From positions 1-64,000 of the forward strand of contig JBAKBP010001620.1 in assembly GCA_037953745.1 (NCBI GenBank): a stretch of 64,000 nucleotides of DNA, read 5' to 3'. Shown here in pieces: positions 30,457-42,129 of the stretch (positions are counted from its first letter, which is position 1; each line of letters opens with the position of its first letter). This DNA is from Lithodes maja. Taxonomy: Eukaryota > Arthropoda > Malacostraca > Decapoda > Lithodidae. The notes under the pieces are model-generated. The model did no database searches and was not told the DNA's origin. It saw only the letters and a list, made by a program, of their open reading frames with translations. The translations under genes and the position numbers were made by a program.

Positions 30457-32352
30457 TGTTACGTCCTGGGATATATAAACACTGGGCTCTTTCTATTGGA
30501 CTAGGTATGCGGCAACAAGCAACAACGGAAAACGCTAGATCCAACCCTTATCTATAAACCCAGGCAACAAACCACCCTAAACCGTCAAGAGTCCTGCCTG
30601 GACAACAAGGTATCCTATGACTCGGTTACAGGGTGCACGCACTATAGACTGCTGATAGTCAAGCAGGCTATATAAAAGATCACACAATTAAGTTGACTTA
30701 AAGCTTCAAGGAAAAGATAGATAACGGAATTAAATTGCAGAAACAATTTAATAACAAACTAGAAGAAAGTACATTTAACGGTACGTTAATTAATACAACT
30801 AATCACCCCTGCGTGAAAGAAGGTGAAAGCAAACAGGCCTCAAAACATCGTACAGGTAGACAAGATGCAGGTTTCTAAACTGCATGCGGCTACTGTAGGA
30901 TCTGATGCTTAGCAAAGAAAGTAAGTTACGGATTTAGAGAACTCTTAACTCATAAGCAGGAATAAATACTAGTGATAGGCCATACAATGTATAATGGCAT
31001 AGGTATAATTAAATAAAGGCAGCAACTCGCAACATAACCACATACAGGTGTGCTTCTCACTCTAAGTCAGGCAAGCCTGCTCGGACAGAGTCTCTAAGCC
31101 ACACCCTGACTCACAATGCTCACAACAACGGTAAACTGTGGCACAATAACAAGCATGCAGAAATAATAAACCCCTAGCTGTTAATCTGCCAGGTGGCAGA
31201 GGTCTAGCCGGAAGGATATAGGCTTCGGATACCCGGGCTGAGCCACCTGCTCTAGCCTAGGGACGTTCCCAAGTCTGTGCGCCAAATTACTCTAATTGAA
31301 AGGGTGCTCTCTTGAGAGACTCAGATCCCAAGTATCTGACTCTCTCCTGGCGACCCTAAAACAAAAACAAGACGTGCTAGCACAGTGCTGAGTGGACTAG
31401 GCAAGGGCCCTCACACAACACAACACTAGACACACAGGGACACAGACAAGAAAATGCCCCCAGACTCCCACGGGTATCCTAGTAAAGTCGTGCGGGTCCA
31501 CAGGACTCGCACCAGCAGACTTTACTTAAAGGATCACAAAAAGCCTCCCCTCCGGTCTAGCCCCTGCTCACCTGCCACAAGAACACACTAGCAAGCATGA
31601 AACCACCAAATATGAGACAACAAAAAAGCTTCCTAGGTCTCATTAACAATTACATCTCTGCATAAAGCCCAAAATCCTATCTAATTATCTGAGAGCTCGT
31701 CGTTAATACAATAATAGATATAAGGTCTATCAAGGGGATGGGATAATTAAATAGATTGGTGAAGTAGTGGAAGGAAGGTATACAAAGTAAGAGAGAAAGT
31801 TTCTAAGTGGGGTTGAGAGGGATAGATATCAAGGGGGTCCGAAGGGTACGACAGTGAGGTGAGCTCTGAGTCTTGAATCTGTCTGGACCCCACCCTAGGC
31901 ATGCGAAATACATCCCATGCTTGGCAACACTCAACACAGTTGCCGGGTCAAAATCCTCTACCCCTTGCGTGAGTCGAAACTAAGCCTAACGTTGCGATCA
32001 AATTGGCAACATCAGGCTCGTCCCAAGCTAGACTCTCCGCGCGAAGCAACGTCCCCCAGCCGGTCTCTCTCTCTCCCGCTCGTCTCCTCCCACTCTCACC
32101 AGACTTACATCTTATATATTATAATGAAACAATCAACTATCGAGAATAAAATATACTAAGATGTGTTGGTTAAGAATAAGGGCAGCTTCAAGCTGTGAAA
32201 CAACATAAGAATATCCCAGACATTAGTTACATTGTCGTAGGATATATACTAAGGAAAAGCCGGCCGGCTGGCTGCCGCCAGCCGGTTTCTAAAAGGCTGG
32301 GCAGCCGACGCGCGCGCATGCCCGCACGTGGCTACTATGCAGGAGCGTCACA
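30457..32352 (-). repeat. Solo LTR (about 1.9 kb) of the gypsy family at 61.1 kb
   Basis: On the minus strand it starts TGTGACGCTCCTGCATAG and ends CCCAGGACGTAACA. These are the same ends as, and a near match throughout to, the LTR at 61130-62999 in inverted orientation. A 4-bp duplication GTAC flanks it (30453-30456 and 32353-32356). No internal element sequence adjoins it, so it is a solo LTR left by LTR-LTR recombination. Frames such as 31917-32159 recur in both LTRs and are not supported as genes. Confidence 0.92.
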
Positions 32353-32632
32353 GTACCTTTCCAGGTATGCTAAGCAAGCTAATTCCCCTATAATTCTTAC
32401 ACTCTTCTTTACTACCCTTCCCTTTGTAGAAGGGTACTATCACTGCTTTCCTCCAGTCCTCTGGTACACTTTCCTTTTCCCATGCTAATTTACATAACCT
32501 ATGCATTATGTCAACAGCTTCTTCTCCTCCATATCTCAGCATTTCACCTGGGATGTTGTCTACTCCAGCAGCTTTGCCCATTTTAAGTCTATTGATTGCT
32601 TCTTTTACTTCTTCTCTGCTTATCTGGCTTAT
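32353..32632 (-). pseudogene. RTE-like LINE polymerase, RT N-terminal part
   Basis: It reads ISREEVKEAINRLKMGKAAG, PEDWRKAVIVPFYKGKGSK and YRGISLLSIPGKV, RT blocks 0-1. It is cut by the solo LTR on one side and 5'-truncated at about 32632 on the other. The endonuclease is missing. Confidence 0.87.
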
Positions 32633-34180
32633 CGATCAAGATATATAACCAAATGAGTCAAGATAGAGATGGAAGGGCAGTAGGGGAACAAATCAATGAA
32701 GGTGAAGACACGCAGACATTTCTCGCCATGTCACCAGTTCAGCCGGACCACATGAGCTCCACATCAGAGCTCTTATAGGGCAGGGCCGAAGGATGAGGCA
32801 AGAACTGCTACACCGCAACACCAACCAAGAAGATCAGGGCGAAGAATGAGAGATCAGGTCGAAGGTAGAAAACATCACATCGAGAAGCAAAAAATGCATT
32901 ACCGAAGGGAATCAAGTCAGTCCGGCCACATAAGCAACCGAAGAGACAAATCAGGTCAGGAGTCTGCTACCTAGCCTGGCCAGGGAGACACGAGATATAG
33001 GTTGCCCGAGGACAACCGAATGGAACAGAATAAGAATAGAAGGAGAAAAACATAGAAAGATAAATGGAAAAACTACTCAACATTAGTTAAGCTGACGACG
33101 AAAGCTCGAGGGGAGAGAGGCAGGGAAATTACCACAACCATCCCCAATCAAGCCCCAGTCGTCGGCCCCGAAGGCCCCCAACCACGCCAAGGAGAGTAGT
33201 AATACCTGTACTGTAGATAAATATTTGTGGTGCCTTTGGAAAATAAACCTGGTGTTTCTCGTGGATTTAATTTCACAATTTACTGGTGAGCCATCTGCAC
33301 CGCTATCTGTTCAGCCATGCATCTCCGTTAGTACCTCACCAGCTAAAATCTTAAAATATAATTAAAATTAGTAATGATAATCTAGGAAGATTTTATAATT
33401 TTATTAGATTTATTTATACATAATAGTATAAAACAAATGCAAAAAGATATATATTGACATATTTAAAAGGATACAGTATAAAGAGTGTACTTCAAAACAA
33501 GCTGGCAGTGATATGTAAGCTCTTGGTTGTGTGCTAGTTAAATAAGGCACCAGTGTGAACGCACAACTTAAAACTACAGAACTTTAGTCTACCTTCATGT
33601 CTCCACCTTGATAATTTACACTACATCGCTTTGGGTTTAAGAACTATACTTTAGATTTGCTGATCGTACTGTGCCCAAATAATATCTTTCAGTTGCAAAA
33701 ACAAAAACAAAATAATGATACACAGTAGCCTACTATCACCCCATCAGCTTGAAATTATGTTCTCTAGCTCAAAGCGAGCTAATGCAAATTCGCCAGATTA
33801 AACAAAATAAGACTAAATAATGAGATTACCTATTGCAAAACAACTACACAATATTGTCAAACTGTCAGTGAGCCTGCAATGGACCACTGTTGACCCAAAA
33901 TCATCCAGAGGTGGTAAGATGGTGTTGGATCTAAAGGCTAAAACAAATACTAATAGAGATATTCTAATTATGTACAAAAATATGCATAAAATATTCAGAT
34001 ATATAATTACCGTTACTGTAAACAAAATTATATTGTATAAAAATCACAAATGACAGAAGAGGGCAAATCTTTTGGCGGCAGCATTATAAGACTGTTGAAC
34101 GCTGATGTCTGCGGCTTAACTGATAATAAATTATTAAACCCTTCTGCACTATGATATCTTTTATTCTGGCTAAATTTAGA
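32633..34180. other. Non-coding stretch between LINE and gypsy fragment
   Basis: The part at 32740-32800 (GAGCTC...CTTATAGGGC...GGGCCGAAGGAT) resembles 29023-29065, just outside the 3' tail of the same LINE. The remainder is A/T-rich with no ORF or repeat I can assign. Confidence 0.4.
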
Positions 34181-34187
34181 TAATTAT

Positions 34188-34553
34188 ATGCAGTTTAAGT
34201 CTAGCACCTACCACCCAGAGAGTCAAGGGGTTCTCGAACGATATCATCAGACATTAAAGGGAATGTTACGTAAGTATTGTACAGAGACCGGAGTTGAGTG
34301 GGATAATGGGGTACCTTTTCTTTTATTTGCTACTTGTGAGGTTCCAACTGAATCCCTGGGTTTTTCCCCTAATGAGCTAGTTTTCGGTCACCAGGTAAGA
34401 GGTCCTTTGCAACTATTGCAGGATAGCCTAGTTGGCCAGGAGGGGAACCAAAACCTCCTCAAGTATGTTTCAGATTTCAAAACCCGGCTGAGATCCTCAT
34501 GTGAGTTTGCCGCTCAAAACTTGACAGTGGCTAAAAGCTCCATGAAGAAATAG
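34188..34553 (+). pseudogene. Gypsy integrase core, C-terminal part
   Basis: It reads SSTYHPESQGVLERYHQTLK, the integrase block with the third catalytic acid (E in QGVLER), then PFLLFATCEVPTESLGFSPNELVFGHQVRGPL. A TAG at 34551-34553 interrupts it. The frame continues in phase beyond it (next entry), so one nonsense mutation separates the two. Confidence 0.9.
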
Positions 34554-35430
34554 TATGACAGAAAAGCCCGTGAGAGGGAGTTTCAGCCCGGTGATGAGGT
34601 TTTGGTCCTGCTCCCCCTTTTTGGTCAACATTTATCTGCCAAGTTCAGGGGCCCATATAAGATCATTCGGAGGGTGAGCATTACCGATTATCTAGTAACT
34701 ACCCCAGACAGGAGAAATCCCACGCAAGTATTCCACATAAATATGTTGAAACCCTACCATAGGTCCCCTGATTCCTCTCCTCCAGATTCTCCCACTGTGG
34801 CAGTGAATGTCAGGACCTGTGGACAGCCTGGTGCGGACGAAGTCTTCAGTTCTCTTACTGACCCACAACAGACTGTTCCAGAGCCTGAAGGTATCCATGC
34901 AAACTTTGACTTGTCATGTAGCCTATCCAACTTAAAGTATAATTCAGTAGCTTGGGGGGAATTACCATCTAAACTATGTCATCTTCCCTCTGATCAAGCG
35001 AACCAACTAATCTCTGTTTTATCTCAGTCTCCCAGTGTGTTCCGTGATACTCCAGGGCTCACTTCTTTGGCCGTGCACGACATCGACGTAGGGGATGCAA
35101 CTCCCATTAAACTATCCCCCTACCGTGTCTCACCACAACGCAGGAGTATACTGCAGGTCGAGCTTGACTTAATTTTCTCAAACCAGCTGATCACAAGGGC
35201 CTTAAGCCAGTGGAGTAGTCTGGTCATACTTGTGCCAAAGCCAGACGGGAGCCATAGGTTATGTATGGACTATAGGCAAGTTAATGCTGTCACAAAGAAC
35301 GATACCTACCCACTGCCATGGATCAAAGATTGCATTTACCAGGTTGGCCTCATACAGCAGTAAGTTTAACTTAATGAGAGGATTTTGGCAATTAGCTCTC
35401 CCTTGTAGCGAGGTAAATATTATGCTTTAG
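34554..35430 (+). pseudogene. Gypsy integrase GPY/F-like tail fused to RT N-terminal part
   Basis: First comes the integrase tail: REFQPGDEVLVLLP, SAKFRGPYKII, VFHINMLKPYH. A linker of about 70 residues follows. Then comes the RT start: VHDIDVGDATPIKLSPYRVS, VILVPKPDGSHRLCMDYRQVN, DTYPLPWIKDCI. The frame stops at 35361 and the RT continues with frameshifts as KFNLMRGFWQLAL to about 35430. The last part overlaps in homology with the first codons of the fragment at position 1 (GYWQVPL), so the two fragments cover complementary parts of pol. Confidence 0.88.
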
Positions 35431-35782
35431 TAGTGCACTTTCAAGCCTTCAGCTGTGAGATAATAATAATAATAATAATAATAATATTTATTCAGTTAGC
35501 AATTTACAGAGTTGGTACCACATAGTTTGTTACAAATATGACATGTACCAGCCTTGCATAATTCCAACTAAGGATAGCCCAATAAGGCCGTTAGGCGTAT
35601 TTCCATTGGGGTCCTTGTGGGATTAGGTTAGCTGGGGAAAAATGGGGAGGATAAAGAAATAGATACTTTAGAGAAAGTATTTCTAGGGGGTTATTTTAAG
35701 ATACCTTACATCCTATAGTAAATATCAGTATTCCGTAATCAGTAATCATTTCAGTTTGGTTTGTCTATCTCTTATGTCGCAT

Positions 35783-37456
35783 TTAGTAGTAGACATAAGC
35801 TTGGTGCTCCCTTCTCGCAGCTGTCCGGTTCAGGTGTTCCTTCAGGCTACGTCTGAAGGAATACAGTGTTCTCTTTTCACGGACTGGCTGGGGTAGGTCG
35901 TTCCAGTCTTTGATGGCGGTGAAGAAGAATGTTTGCTTACCCTGTCATTGGATTCTCGGGACCTTAAAATTAAACCTCCTGTTTCTTGTATTATGTCCAC
36001 TCCTCTCATTTGCTTTAACAAAATCATTCTTTAGGTACTCTGGAGCTCTGTCATAGAAAATTTTGAAGGCATTAGTGAGCCTGATTTGTTTGGCCCTGTC
36101 AGCGACATTGAGCATACCTAGTGACTGAAGTTGTTCCTGGCCAACATGTGATCTGGGTCCTAGGTTCAGCATGAACCTAACCATTTTATTTTGAGTGACC
36201 TGAAGTTTGTGCTATGCTGATTTAGATGATGCAGAGTACCAGGATGACACAGAATAGTCAAAATGACATTGAACAAGCGCTTGGCAGAGGGTCTTTTTGG
36301 TCGCCGCGGGCAAGCATCCCACCTGTCTATACAGGTATTTTATACGTGCTCTACACTTACTCAGGATAGATTCCAAAATTGTTTCACCTGACAAACTCGC
36401 GTCCAGTTTTAGTCCGAGATATTTAACTTGTGACACTGTTGTTATAGGAATATCATTACAGTTGACCGAGAAGCCCACAATGTCTTTCAGTTTGCGTTTT
36501 GTTCCACATAAGATGGCTTCCGTCTTGCCCAGGTGAAGAGATAGTCTATTGTCCACTAGCCATTCACTACATGATTCTAGTTCTTTGGAAAGTGAAGCGG
36601 CAATACTTATTGGGTCTTTTCCTGAAACCAGGAGCACGCTGTCGTCTGCATACAGTAATAATTTACATGAGACGCTCAGTTCCATGTCGTTCACATAACA
36701 GAGAAAGAGTAAGGGACCAAGGATGCTTCCCTGCGGGACCCCACAGTTAATTGGCATAGGATCAGATATATTATCATCAATTTTGACTCTTTGGGTTCTA
36801 CCACTAAGATAAGATTTAAACCAGTTCACAGATCCTATGCCCATTGCTTGTAGTTTATTACATAGGATATCATGGTCTACTGTGTCAAACGCTTTTTGTA
36901 GATCAAGAAGAACCATACCGGTGTAGTTACCTTTAGACATTTCTTTACGAATGTGATCCGTTAAGTGGATGAGACAGGAGTCTGTCGAGTACATGCATCT
37001 GAAACCTGATTGAAACTTATAGAATAGATCATTTTGTTTGAGGTAGTGTTCAATTTGGGTGTATACCGCTCTTTCAAGGATTTTAGATACAATACATAAT
37101 ATGCTAACTGGTCTGTAGTTACCAACTTCTAGTTTATTTCCTTTCTTGAATAGAGGGGTTACAATAGCTTCCTTCAGTTCAGCAGGTACAGTGTTGGTGT
37201 TAATTGACAAGTTGATGATGTGGGTTAGGGGGCCTGCTATACCAATGGCTCCATCTCGTAGAAATTTGGCAGGAATTTTGTCTGGTCCTGTGCTTTTATG
37301 TACATTTAGGTTAGACAGCTCGTCAAAAGTGTATTTTGGTGTAACATTTTGCAATCCAAATGTGTTTGGGTGTATGTCTTTATCTCTGTAGAAATTTCGA
37401 AAGGTGGCCGTTGTTGTCGTGTATATTATTGAGAGGTTGAGGTAGGTTCTGTGCAA
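35783..37456 (-). pseudogene. Left LINE copy: reverse transcriptase part
   Basis: It continues the polyprotein in a shifted frame: TPLFKKGNKLEVGNYRPVS, VLLDLQKAFDTVDHDIL, NCGVPQGSILGPLLF, and LLLYADDSVLL with catalytic YADD near 36650. The right copy reads CAG (Gln) where this copy has TAG near 36209, and GGA where this copy has TGA near 35945. The copy therefore cannot make a full RT. Confidence 0.9.
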
Positions 37457-39701
37457 GTGTGTTTGCTATGGAGGTGAAGAAGGAGTTGAAGTAGGTTGAA
37501 ATTTGTCGTTTATCGTGGCAAATCTGATCATTAATGGTGAGAGCAATATTAGTGTTAGACGAATCCCTTGTCTTGTTGCTGTAGCCTGTTGTTTTTAGGT
37601 GCCTCCATAGTTTCTTTGGGTTATTCTGATATTCCTCTGCCTTATTGTGAAAATAATTAGTTTTCGCTGATTTTATTTTCCTACTTAGTTTATTCCTGGC
37701 CCTGTTGAACTCATGTTTCAGACCTTGATCCTGTCTATGTTTCGCTAGCCTTTTTAACAGATTGTCTCTGTGTTCCAGATGGTGTAGTATGTCATTGTTG
37801 ATCCATGGGTCTGACCTTGCTTTAATTCGTATGTCTTTCAGAGGAGCTATTTCGTCTAGAATGTTTGTGATGATGGTTCTGAAGCCAACCCATGCGTCAT
37901 TAACGTTTGTACTTCCAAACACTGGAGACCAGTCTGTATTCCATAAAATGTCCAGAAATGTTTCTTTATTGTAGTTTCTGAGTGACCTTGTTTTGATAAT
38001 CTTGTGATTCTCTAGGGTAATTTTTGTGGTTTTTCGTGTGCAATATGTGACGAAGTGATCACTTATCCCAGTCTGTATAACCCCTGATTGGGATATTTTG
38101 TCCTCTCTGTTACAGTTGATGTGGTCTATTATTGTGGCAGTGTTCTCAGAGATACGTGTGGGGGTTGTGATGAGTTGTTTGTGATTGTGCATTGTCAGTA
38201 TATGCCTATATTCTCGTACAAGCCTATCATTTCGTTGTTTGTAACACAGGTTAAAATCCCCTAGTATGATGGATTCATTCCGAGGGTCTAGCGATGACAA
38301 CGTTCGTTCAAATTTGGTCAAGAATTGTGTGTCGTCTGGTGGCCTATAGCATACCCCAATTGTGATGGGTCTTGTCCTCGGCAGGTGTAGATCGATCCAC
38401 AGAGCTTCGTGATTTTCTACATGGAGGTCGGTCCTGGTTGTGTGTGTGAGGTTGTTTTTTACATACAGACATACTCCTCCCCCATGCCTATTGCGATCAT
38501 TCCTAACCATATTGAAACCTTGAATGTTTATTTCACCATCGTTTATACTTGAATCCAGCCAGGTTTCTGTGATTGCAATTATTGAAGCTTTGGCCTTATT
38601 AGCTAACAAGTTTAATTCTGACAATTTATGGTACATTGATCTGGCGTTAATGTGGATAAGATGGAGCCCTTTGTTGGTGAACACTCTGTATTCATCTTTG
38701 ATTTTGAATGTGTCCTGGCTGGATTCTGAGTTGTTAATACTAATTGGTTCATTTACATTAATATTCGGTAATGAATGCAAGGCACATATGTTGCATAGGA
38801 ATTCCCGTTCTTCACTGTTGGTCTTCTTAGAGATGCACTTCATGTGAGCTACAGTTTTACACTTAACACAGTTTATGATCCTTTGTTTTCTTGTTATGAG
38901 TGATTCACATATTTCACAAATGATTTTAGGACCCTTAATAGCTATTTCCCTACATTTATCGCATTCCACTTCTTTTCTGCTAGTAACGTAAGTACATCGA
39001 TCGTGTACTGTTTCATTACAACTACTACATTGTGACGTTGTACTCCTTTTGTTGAATCCAATATCGCACACTATACATATTTTCCTGTTACTGTTCATCG
39101 TACGTCTGGCGGTGTGGTGATCAGCTGTGCGCCGTGAGCGGCTGATGGTGTGTGAGCGCGTGAGATGAGGACAGGTTGTGGCTCCCCCTTGCCCCCCTCC
39201 CACCCCTACCTGTATTTGTTGTTTTATGTCCTTGTTCTTGGCCGTTGTTGCTGTTACTTCATTGTCGATGTGTTTGCTAGAGCTTCCTGTTTGTTTGGGT
39301 GTTCTGGTTGCATGTTGTGTTACTTGGGTCACCGATATCTGTGGTAGTGATGATACAGTTGAGGGTAATGTTGAGTAGGTAGAATGTTGGCACTGTGCTG
39401 GCGGTTGCCCTGCGGTCTTGGTTGTGAGTTGGAGCGTGACGGGAGACTTGGGTGCCTGCTGGCCCAGTTTGTTATAACGAATTTTACTGCTAGGGACTGT
39501 TGAAATGTCGGTGTCTGCCTTACTTGTTTGGTGGTGAGGTTTCTTCAACGTTGAACTAGGGCCGGGGTTGGTCTCTACATCTCCGCAGCTAATTAGAGTG
39601 TAGCACAATAGGTGTTGTAGCAGGTTGTGCCAGAGTATTTGCCCAGTCGCGGCGTCTTCCCGATATATGAAATAGACCAGGCAGGAATGGTGACAGAAAT
39701 T
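37380..39701 (-). pseudogene. Left LINE copy: 2A motif, PHD-like fingers and endonuclease
   Basis: The frame is open from about 39701. It has a Leu-rich lead (LLQHLLCYTLIS), the 2A motif GDVETNPGP (39558-39584), and a Thr/Ser/Gln-rich linker. Two Cys/His-rich PHD-like fingers follow (CIVCDIGF...CDKC, ICEICESL...CNIC). The EEP endonuclease comes next: LHLIHINARSM, ITETWLD, ILGDFNLC, ISDHFVTY. There is no clear ATG in this frame; the first usable codon may be non-AUG, or the frame may be reached from the upstream ORF at 39593-39859. A 1-base insertion at about 37436 ends the frame at 37380. Confidence 0.87.
39558..39584 (-). other. 2A-type ribosome-skipping motif, left LINE copy
   Basis: It encodes GDVETNPGP, matching the consensus D(V/I)ExNPGP. 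It is identical to 45507-45533. Confidence 0.88.
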
Positions 39702-39859
39702 TCACTCGTGTGTGATTTCTGTGTGACGAGGTCCCTCAATACTTGTTTAGTGTTGACCTGGTACACTACCGGTCCCCTCTGCACCTGTATATCAGCACAG
39801 CCCCTCTGGATGTTGAGAAGGATGATACATAGAGAGAGGGCTACGCCCGCACCCTTCAT
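39593..39859 (-). CDS. Upstream small ORF with signal-peptide-like start, left copy
   Basis: Identical to the ORF at 45232-45498 (described there). Confidence 0.5.
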   Translation of the reverse strand: MKGAGVALSLCIILLNIQRGCADIQVQRGPVVYQVNTKQVLRDLVTQKSHTSEISVTIPAWSISYIGKTPRLGKYSGTTCYNTYCATL

Positions 39860-39869
39860 CCCTCCCGCG

Positions 39870-41819
39870 ATAGACGATTATAATAAGTTTAAGAAACATC
39901 TATTGAAGTCGGAGGTATAACTGATTTGGTTTGTAACCCTTAATATTCCTAGATGTCCTTCCTAAGCTGTATAAAGTCGTCTAATAATAGCCAAAGTAGT
40001 GTGAACAAAGGCATCATCAAGTATTGCCAAGGTTGCCATCGGGCGCCAGAGTGGGAATCCCGAGTGGTTTAGTCCGTCATCCTAATACAGTGAGGGGTTT
40101 CCCAAGGACCAATACCCTGTTCAAAGTAAGTAAGCCATAAATCTTGAACATTAATCATTTTAACTCAAAAAGGCCAAGCATAAATGGGCTATAATTGTCC
40201 ACCTGTATTCCCTGGAAGGCCCTTCTCAAATGGTAGAAATATTTGCTCGATTACTCTAGTCGTTTGTGAGTTGTTGTTGTTGTTGTTGTTCCCCAAGCTG
40301 CCTGGCCGAACAGCCCCAAGGCCCCAAGCGATTCCAAGGCCATAACCGAGTGCCCCCACAGAACCCTCCCCGCCGACCACAATAAAGCCTGGGTGACCGA
40401 AGCCACTCCATGACGGGGAGCTGAGGAGGGTGCGGAAATGCCCGGGAAACCAAAGCCCCACTCAGGGCCCTGTGCCCCTCAGCAATTATGAAGAGAAAGT
40501 TGAGGGGCAAGGGAAAAATGTGACGCTTTGGCTTCCAATCTTGGTAGATTGGGAGGTCAATCCACGGAAGAGACGCCGTCACTTGAGATCTAAAAAATAT
40601 ATTAGTTAAAGGAACAGTCAGAGTAAGCTATGGGTATGGCAGAGATTGCTCAGCTCTCACTCTGATAGACCAGCCCATCACCACATGACTAGAACCCAAT
40701 CCTCTCAGCATCAGCTAGGAAAGGCCCTAGAAAGCCGCCTTTGGAGGGGGGATAGCTCCCCTATTTCAACCCCTTTCGGGGTTGGGCACCCGCCCAATGT
40801 TAATGTTCAAGAGTGTTGGCATACCTACTTGGAACAGGGTATAGTTGTATTATCTCCTTGTAGCCTACACCTACTTAAAAATGTTCGTGAACTCTTTCCA
40901 TTTTCTTTAGGAAAATATATCCATTTAGATTGATGTTCTGATCAAATTAGCTTTATACTAAACCTTTGAAGGTACCAGGACGCATTTAGTTTATGTTTTC
41001 TGGCTATTATTAGACAATTTTTGTTTTCTGGCTATTATTAGACGATTTCATTCAGAATAAGAAGTGTATATGGGAGTCACAGGGTTACTCAGAATAGTTT
41101 TTACTCTGTTGATTCCCACAGATCCTTCCGAAACTGTCTAAAAACGTCTAATGATAGCCAGAAATACTGTCAAAAATGGGAACAGTATATGGAAATCCGA
41201 GGGATTCTTGAGGCAGTATTTACCCTTATAGTTCACACAGATCCTTTCTAAACTGTCTAAAATCGTCTAATGATAGCCAACATACACTGTCAAAATTCGT
41301 CATAATCTTCTAAGGGTTAATGCTCACCGTGTTCTTTATGTTATCATTAGGAGGTGTAACAGTATTTATGATCACGACTGTACTCCCTTCCTTAAGGGGA
41401 TTTCCACATGAGGGATTTTTTTCTGGACCCCTTTCTCCCTCATGTTTAACCCTATTGCTTTTGATATTTTAAGACGTTCGCCCCATTAATTTGGCGATTT
41501 AAAGAACTGTCAACCCATTTCTGTCCATTTTAAGACCTATCGTGCCATTAGGAGTCGATTTTTCCCTGGCGAGCAATAGCTAGCCTGTAATTTAAGAGGA
41601 ACCGGCCTTCGGCCGGGCTATTTTTCTATTAAAAAATGTACAAATATATCTCGAAAGGGGGTCTAGGGGGTGTAATTTTAAGCTTGATGGAGGTCTAGGG
41701 AACAAACTAAAAACCTCGCCTTAACCCTTCCAAGATTATGACGCATTTTAACGGTTTATTCTGACTGTTATTAAGCACATATATTCAGTTTAGGAAGGCC
41801 CTCTAACAGTCAAAGAGCT
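39870..41819 (-). other. 5' flank of LINE duplicated in left arm
   Basis: About 1.95 kb mirror 43271-45221. They hold a MITE piece (GCTGTATAAAGTCGTCTAAT near 39968), the CAA repeat (40272-40566), MITE copies at about 40959-41320, and the 700-bp module with CCGGCCTTCGGCCGG at about 41600. There is no gene. Confidence 0.85.
40272..40566 (-). repeat. Dispersed 300-bp repeat ending in (CAA)n, copy 2
   Basis: It is the mirror image of copy 3 and ends in (TTG)n at 40272-40291 on the plus strand. Confidence 0.65.
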
Positions 41820-41979
41820 ACTACTCTTTGGAATTCACTTCCCTCGAATTGCTTTCCACAAACTTACAATCTACAAATGTTTAAATCCAGTTGTTACAAA
41901 CATTTTATGAATGGAGGATGCCTTTAGGCACATGGACCTTTTTGTTTTATCTGTGTTTTTCCTTCCTCCGTTCATTGTC

Positions 41980-42011
<32 letters not shown>
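41820..42011 (+). pseudogene. 5'-truncated LINE end with poly-A tail
   Basis: The frame LWNSLPSNCFPQTYNLQMF...HFMNGGCL stops at about 41935. It has the LWNSLP block typical of LINE polymerase C-termini. An untranslated end and an A-run at 41983-42011 follow. Its 5' break coincides with the inner end of the left arm. Confidence 0.75.
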
Positions 42012-42012
<1 letters not shown>

Positions 42013-42129
42013 TGTGATGGAGGTCTAGGGAGGAAACTAAAACAAAAATAATAATAATAATATAAAGATTCATAAATGAGCAAATAAGTTCGCCCATCTC
42101 CACTTAAGGGGACGTTATTCCATTTAGTT

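Larger units (their letters stand above)
29069..32632 (-). mobile_element. RTE-like LINE, 5'-truncated, split by a solo LTR
   Basis: The coding parts lie at 32353-32632 and 29085-30456, separated by the LTR at 30457-32352. The duplicated GTAC at the two LTR edges sits in the LINE frame, which reads through when the insertion is discounted. The 3' end is a (GAT)n run on the minus strand at about 29069-29090, a short microsatellite tail as in RTE elements. Confidence 0.85.
34181..35460 (+). mobile_element. Gypsy element fragment with integrase upstream of RT (Gmr1-like order)
   Basis: The integrase C-terminal half is followed directly by the RT N-terminal half in one orientation. The usual gypsy order is RT-RNase H-integrase. 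It is interrupted at 35460 by the left arm of the inverted repeat, and its 5' break is near 34181. Confidence 0.82.
35461..39869 (-). mobile_element. CR1-like 2A/PHD LINE, left copy
   Basis: This is the copy in the left arm, minus strand, from CGCGGGAGGGATG (39869) to the (TAA)n tail at 35461-35486. The N-terminal frame is intact through the endonuclease. The RT part is broken by a 1-base insertion at about 37436 and two nonsense changes near 36209 and 35945. Confidence 0.92.
35461..41819 (-). repeat. Large inverted repeat, left arm (6.36 kb)
   Basis: It is the reverse complement of 43271-49614. Coordinates sum to 85091 over the inner part and to 85080 beyond two small indels (a 10-bp difference and a 1-bp difference in the LINE). 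The contents, from inside out, are MITE pieces, the 700-bp repeat module, the CAA repeat and the LINE. The outer edge is exactly the LINE 3' (TAA)n tail, abutting gypsy RT. Confidence 0.95.

Noticed and set aside
33813..34053. Opposed frames of 70 and 77 codons
   Set aside because: They lie in AT-rich DNA with no motif and no neighbour that suggests a gene.
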